The position numbers and the translations under genes are program-made. 64,000 bases of DNA from assembly GCA_965262875.1 (NCBI GenBank), contig CBDHGD010000006.1, positions 1 through 64,000 of the forward strand, in the 5' to 3' direction. Shown here piece after piece: positions 61,017-64,000 of this stretch; the stretch's first letter is position 1; each line of letters begins with the position of its first letter. This DNA comes from JBALVT01 sp965262875 (lineage in GTDB: Bacteria; Pseudomonadota; Gammaproteobacteria; Pseudomonadales; Halieaceae). A model generated the notes under the pieces. The model was not told the DNA's origin. It ran no database searches and worked only from the letters and a program-made list of their open reading frames with translations.

Positions 61017-62056
61017 GTTGCGGCTCCATGAGTTTGGTTCACAGCAAGTCGATCAAAATGACAATTAATACGGCGAGATGGACTGACAACCTGCGTTTGA
61101 GGCTCGTCAGCGTTGATCCATGACTGAAGAAGTGTGCCACAGCCAAACGCCATTGCGTAGCCTTTTAACGGGTCGCGCGCCGCAATTTCGTAAAAATTTA
61201 CTGATGCCAGACCATGCCCAAAGTCCCGTGTTAGGCGTGTTACGACATCCAGTGCATTTGCGACAAGAGATTCTGCCCTACCAGACCGTTCAACTTCGTC
61301 TCGTTTGGTCAGAACAATTTGGAGATGTTGTCCAACATTTAGGGCACCTGAATCCATCATACTGCGCACGAGCTGCCGAACATTTTCCAAAACCTGGTGT
61401 TGCTCTTCCATACGTGCAAGTCGCGCGCCATCGATCAAAACAGCGACTGTTCTCGCAAGGCGCAACTCTTGAAGTGCCAGCAACTGACTAGGTTGATCAA
61501 GGCCAGCTCGATAAGTCTCTCCGGCCCGATCCGACATAAATAGATTTATTTGGCCGCATGCATCTTTGTCTGCCACGGTTGCGAGATGGTAATATTGCAG
61601 ACCTTGCGAAAGGAACGTTCGCTCTGTGTCTGGTACTGTTGCGCCAGAGACGGCACGCGAATAATGGGCAACTTTTTCAAAAGCCATCAGTGTTGCGCTT
61701 CCTGCAAATGTCAAATCCGCAAATCCACCACGTGCAAACTGGTCATACAGAGCACACAGCAATGTTGATTTGCCACTCGACGTGTCTCCGACAATTGCAA
61801 CCAGATGGGCAGGCTTCTGAAGTAGAAAGGTGTCCAGCTGACCTTGAGAAAAGGGCTGACCCGTAGGCAGTTGCGCCATATTGGACACAGGTGCTATTGG
61901 AGCTAATTCAGGAACCTGGTCGTCCTGTTCGTTTGGTTGCGCGGCCACCTGCTCACCGCCGAAATTTGGGCATGATGCGACAGGGTCATGCCCTTGCAGG
62001 CACGATCCGTTTTCAGTAATTTGGCAGTCTGGATTACTGCAGGTTTGACTTTCCAC
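61013..62056 (-). CDS. Double-GTPase 2 family protein (DO-GTPase2-like) with N-terminal zinc region
   Basis: The 347-residue protein opens at a GTG (GGTGGAG upstream). The first ~30 residues contain several cysteines ('CSNPDCQITENGSCLQGHDP'), a probable zinc-binding or lipid-independent adaptor segment. The GTPase part has Walker A 'VAIVGDTSSGKSTLLCALYD', switch II 'NLFMSDRAGETYRAGL', 'AVLIDGARLARMEEQHQVLE' and G4 'IVLTKRDEVERSG'. Together with the next gene it forms the paired-GTPase core of the operon. Confidence 0.78.
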   Translation of the reverse strand: MESQTCSNPDCQITENGSCLQGHDPVASCPNFGGEQVAAQPNEQDDQVPELAPIAPVSNMAQLPTGQPFSQGQLDTFLLQKPAHLVAIVGDTSSGKSTLLCALYDQFARGGFADLTFAGSATLMAFEKVAHYSRAVSGATVPDTERTFLSQGLQYYHLATVADKDACGQINLFMSDRAGETYRAGLDQPSQLLALQELRLARTVAVLIDGARLARMEEQHQVLENVRQLVRSMMDSGALNVGQHLQIVLTKRDEVERSGRAESLVANALDVVTRLTRDFGHGLASVNFYEIAARDPLKGYAMAFGCGTLLQSWINADEPQTQVVSPSRRINCHFDRLAVNQTHGAAT

Positions 62057-62077
62057 GATGACAGGTCTCCACCTTAC

Positions 62078-63154
62078 TTAGAGCGCATTCAACAACAGGG
62101 CTTCACGAAAACTCTGTAAAGCAAGACAGCTTGGAGTGAACGCGGTTTTTTCATCCAAACTTCCATCCTTGGCATACATCACACCCCAACCCGTCAACGC
62201 TCCGACATCATCTGCCCGCGCAAGTGCATTATTCAGACAACACAGATCGCGCACAGCGTTGATTTCTTCGGGTGGGCCAACGTCAGTCAGTTCGTCCTGC
62301 GCAAACAGTTTTGGAACATCCGATATTTTTACCTTTTTTGACGGCCCGCCTCGACCCTCGCGTAAGGCCTTACTCATCAGAAAAACGCTTGCTCGCGGGC
62401 CTAGAATCGACGCTGAAAGTGGCGCCAATTCCGCACCAATAAGGAACGCCGCTCGGCCCTCGCCTAATTTCGCATAGGGTTCGTTGGTGAGATCGCTTTC
62501 GCCACCCATGAGCCACCACAGCATGTCGGTTTCCTCGCGCAGTTGGGCGATTTCAGATCGCAACGGGCCAATGGCACTTCTGACCTGCACTGCCAAGTGT
62601 TTCACCAACTCATGACTATCTACGTTGAGGGATTTGAGCACCTTATTCAACGCAACATAATCATTTTGTGGTACAAGGTCCTCTGCTACAGCCAATTCTT
62701 TATTAAGAGCCCGTACTTGGATCACCTTTCTCGCGCCCAAACCTGTTCGAGACGTCATCAGATCCTTAGCAGCGGCTTCAACAATCTCTACAAATTGGGG
62801 ATAGACTGTCGGCTTCCGATTGCCAAACGCGCTTGCAACCAAAAAAGCAAGTGCTGCAAACTGATCTTCTTCTTCCTTGATCTGATAGGCAATCAGCGCC
62901 ATTGAAATTATGCTGACTTCGCGGCTGTTTGTGACCATTGAAAAGCTTGGATCGGCTTGCGCTATTGGATCGAAAAACCAGTCAGTTTCAGATGTCACAG
63001 GCAGGTCAAAGTAAAACCGCACTGCATCCAATATCTGTGAATTTGTCAAATTTACCGCGATCGTGTTGAAGGGCTCAAGACGTACCGCGATGTTTGTAGC
63101 CTCTGAAGACAGACCAGCATGTCCATAGCAATCTGTAAGTGCGAGTTCCTGCAT
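62078..63154 (-). CDS. GASH-like all-helical GTPase-associated protein
   Basis: The 358-residue protein begins MQELALTDCYGHAGLSSEAT with AGAGGA before its ATG. It is predicted helical throughout, for example 'VSIISMALIAYQIKEEEDQF' and 'IAQLREETDMLWWLMGGESD' followed by 'AAFLIGAELAPLSASILGP'. The 'REETDMLWWLMGGES' segment is characteristic of the GTPase-associated helical (GASH) proteins that accompany double-GTPase pairs. It probably forms a scaffold or adaptor. It is 21 bases upstream of the DO-GTPase2-like gene. Confidence 0.7.
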   Translation of the reverse strand: MQELALTDCYGHAGLSSEATNIAVRLEPFNTIAVNLTNSQILDAVRFYFDLPVTSETDWFFDPIAQADPSFSMVTNSREVSIISMALIAYQIKEEEDQFAALAFLVASAFGNRKPTVYPQFVEIVEAAAKDLMTSRTGLGARKVIQVRALNKELAVAEDLVPQNDYVALNKVLKSLNVDSHELVKHLAVQVRSAIGPLRSEIAQLREETDMLWWLMGGESDLTNEPYAKLGEGRAAFLIGAELAPLSASILGPRASVFLMSKALREGRGGPSKKVKISDVPKLFAQDELTDVGPPEEINAVRDLCCLNNALARADDVGALTGWGVMYAKDGSLDEKTAFTPSCLALQSFREALLLNAL

Positions 63155-63168
63155 TTCAATCCTCTTTT

Positions 63169-63606
63169 TTATTGTTCTGGTGTTTGACCAGTTTCTATTT
63201 CGTTCAAAGCAGCCTCAAACTCAGCCAGCAAATTGCGCGCGCGCGCGCGGAGTAAAACACTGCGAAAACGCTCATGGTCAGGCAGTTTTTTGTCGCCTTC
63301 TTCAAGAAGGTCTAATTCACCAGCTATTGCAAACTTCTTGCTATAACTAAGTTTGAAAAATCGAAGACTGAGTGCACGTAGCGATGTCATGGAAGCATCC
63401 TCCTCAGTTGCGGTAGTAACTACATTCGCCTCGGGCACCGATACTTTTAGGGGTGTTTTGTTCTCCGTTGCCGGTGCTGTCCATGGCGCAAGTGCAATTT
63501 TCTGGGTAAAGGCGTTCGCCTGTCGATCCATCTTGGCCACAAATTGGCCGGGCCGGTTTTGCCAGATGCGCACGTGTGCCCTGACATTTAGGTGGCGATT
63601 TGTACT
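63169..63606 (-). CDS. Small helical protein of the GTPase operon, 5' end cut by IS5
   Basis: The minus-strand frame is open from the IS5 edge at 63606; the first internal starts are a GTG at 63573 and an ATG at 63531. The C-terminal ~65 residues ('LRALSLRFFKLSYSKKFAIA' and 'DHERFRSVLLRARARNLLAE') look like a compact helical, death-like adaptor domain of the kind found with effector-associated systems. An upstream part ('NVRAHVRIWQNRPGQFVAKM') seems coding too. A (GC)7 run lies in the RARAR codons. The original protein was longer and its role is unknown. Confidence 0.55.
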   Translation of the reverse strand, partial: STNRHLNVRAHVRIWQNRPGQFVAKMDRQANAFTQKIALAPWTAPATENKTPLKVSVPEANVVTTATEEDASMTSLRALSLRFFKLSYSKKFAIAGELDLLEEGDKKLPDHERFRSVLLRARARNLLAEFEAALNEIETGQTPEQ

Positions 63607-64000
63607 AGACCCGATTCACAATAGGGTCGAATATTTTTAGACACAAGTATCCCCACCCGTTTTGTCAAACTGTTTTCAAATTCATATTTGCGAGTGCTCC
63701 GACATTCTTGGCAATCATGTTTTGTTGTTGGTTGTTGCGGTGAATATCCGAAAATATATTGAACTTTTTCATGCGGCCAATACCGTGCTCTACGCCAATG
63801 CGTAGTTTTGAATGCCATGTATTGTATTCTTGTTCTTCTTTCGTAAGTGGTTTTTTCTTTGATGTTTTCAGGGGGATTTCCAGTGATGTCCCCAGATATC
63901 CTAAATCCCCAAGGGTAAGTATATCAGGGGGCCTATCCACGCGGGTCTCATCATAAATACGCTTGTCATGTTTGCGCCCGTCATGGGCGCATCCAACAGC
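63607..64000 (-). mobile_element. IS5-family element, copy D (runs off the window)
   Basis: The left end AGACCCGATTCACAATAGGG begins at 63607 with ACT outside, and the sequence follows the other copies to the window edge. It interrupts the small helical gene of the GTPase operon. Confidence 0.93.
63665..64000 (-). CDS. IS5-family transposase, copy D (partial)
   Basis: The C-terminal ~111 residues of the same transposase are visible, from 'CAHDGRKHDKRIYDETRVDR' through 'RIGVEHGIGRMKKFNIF' to the stop. They are identical to the other copies. The start lies beyond the window. Confidence 0.9.
   Translation of the reverse strand, partial: AVGCAHDGRKHDKRIYDETRVDRPPDILTLGDLGYLGTSLEIPLKTSKKKPLTKEEQEYNTWHSKLRIGVEHGIGRMKKFNIFSDIHRNNQQQNMIAKNVGALANMNLKTV

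Noticed and set aside
1..64000. tRNA or rRNA genes
   Set aside because: I looked for conserved tRNA T-loop and rRNA signatures and saw none; a dedicated RNA-gene search was not possible here.

Overview
This window looks like part of a plasmid, or a plasmid-derived genomic island, from an alphaproteobacterium, most likely of the Rhodobacterales/Roseobacter type. The evidence is a stand-alone RepC-type initiator (about 42.3 kb), a ParA partition pair (about 7.0 kb), plasmid-type DUF2493 and WGR proteins, two toxin-antitoxin modules, two tripartite tricarboxylate transporter (TTT) operons, and a very heavy load of insertion sequences. Having one partition locus and a separate replication locus suggests a fused or repeatedly rearranged replicon.

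Layout. 0-4.7 kb: plasmid backbone (DUF1640 fragment, DUF2493, two zinc-binding proteins, WGR protein), with two inverted copies of a palindrome-rich repeat. 4.7-8 kb: TacA/GNAT and Phd/VapC toxin-antitoxin pairs, then parA with a small overlapping partner gene flanked by 15-bp tandem repeats. 8-12.5 kb: an uncharacterised gene, a UPF0158 gene, a broken Rpn-type nuclease, a truncated HNH gene, and an IS1595 element whose transposase is split by an IS200/IS605 element. 12.6-16.9 kb: tctC, fused tctA-tctB and a PrpF/GalD-like isomerase. 17-23 kb: IS630, then an RHH-RAMA protein, a HEPN protein and a truncated AAA_13 zinc-hook ATPase in one operon, a CoiA-like nuclease, a second IS630-family element and a truncated serine recombinase. 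23-40 kb: a defence island cut into cassettes by 970-bp IS5-family copies. Its cassettes are a Septu pair (PtuA ATPase and PtuB HNH), a pRiA4b ORF-3 homologue, a TIR operon, a DUF262 protein with a Schlafen/AlbA_2-like end, and a cytosine methyltransferase plus PD-(D/E)XK nuclease. 40-47.5 kb: an acidic-tailed membrane protein, repC with downstream helper-like genes, IS66 and an Rpn fragment. 47.6-51.3 kb: a MITE-like element, an OLD-family TOPRIM ATPase and a TrlF-type gene fused by deletion to the tail of another gene. 51.4-54.3 kb: a second tctCAB operon. 54.4-58.2 kb: a pile-up of IS66, IS630, IS1380 and IS200 ends. 58.2-63.6 kb: a five-gene operon encoding a two-GTPase conflict system (GAP1-like protein, two double-GTPase-family proteins, an all-helical GASH-like protein and a small helical protein), cut at its 5' end by another IS5 copy.

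The main theme is dense, modular immunity on a mobile replicon, with at least five probable anti-phage or conflict systems interleaved with nested insertion sequences. Several insertions are so recent that the original genes can be rebuilt to the base: IS200 in the IS1595 transposase, IS5 in the restriction enzyme, IS66 in a small ORF and the IS1202-like element in IS5. The least described candidates are the RAMA-HEPN-AAA_13 operon, the GTPase operon, the TIR operon with two unknown small genes, and the DUF262-AlbA_2-like fusion. All functional statements are inferred from reading the translated sequence; no database search was run.
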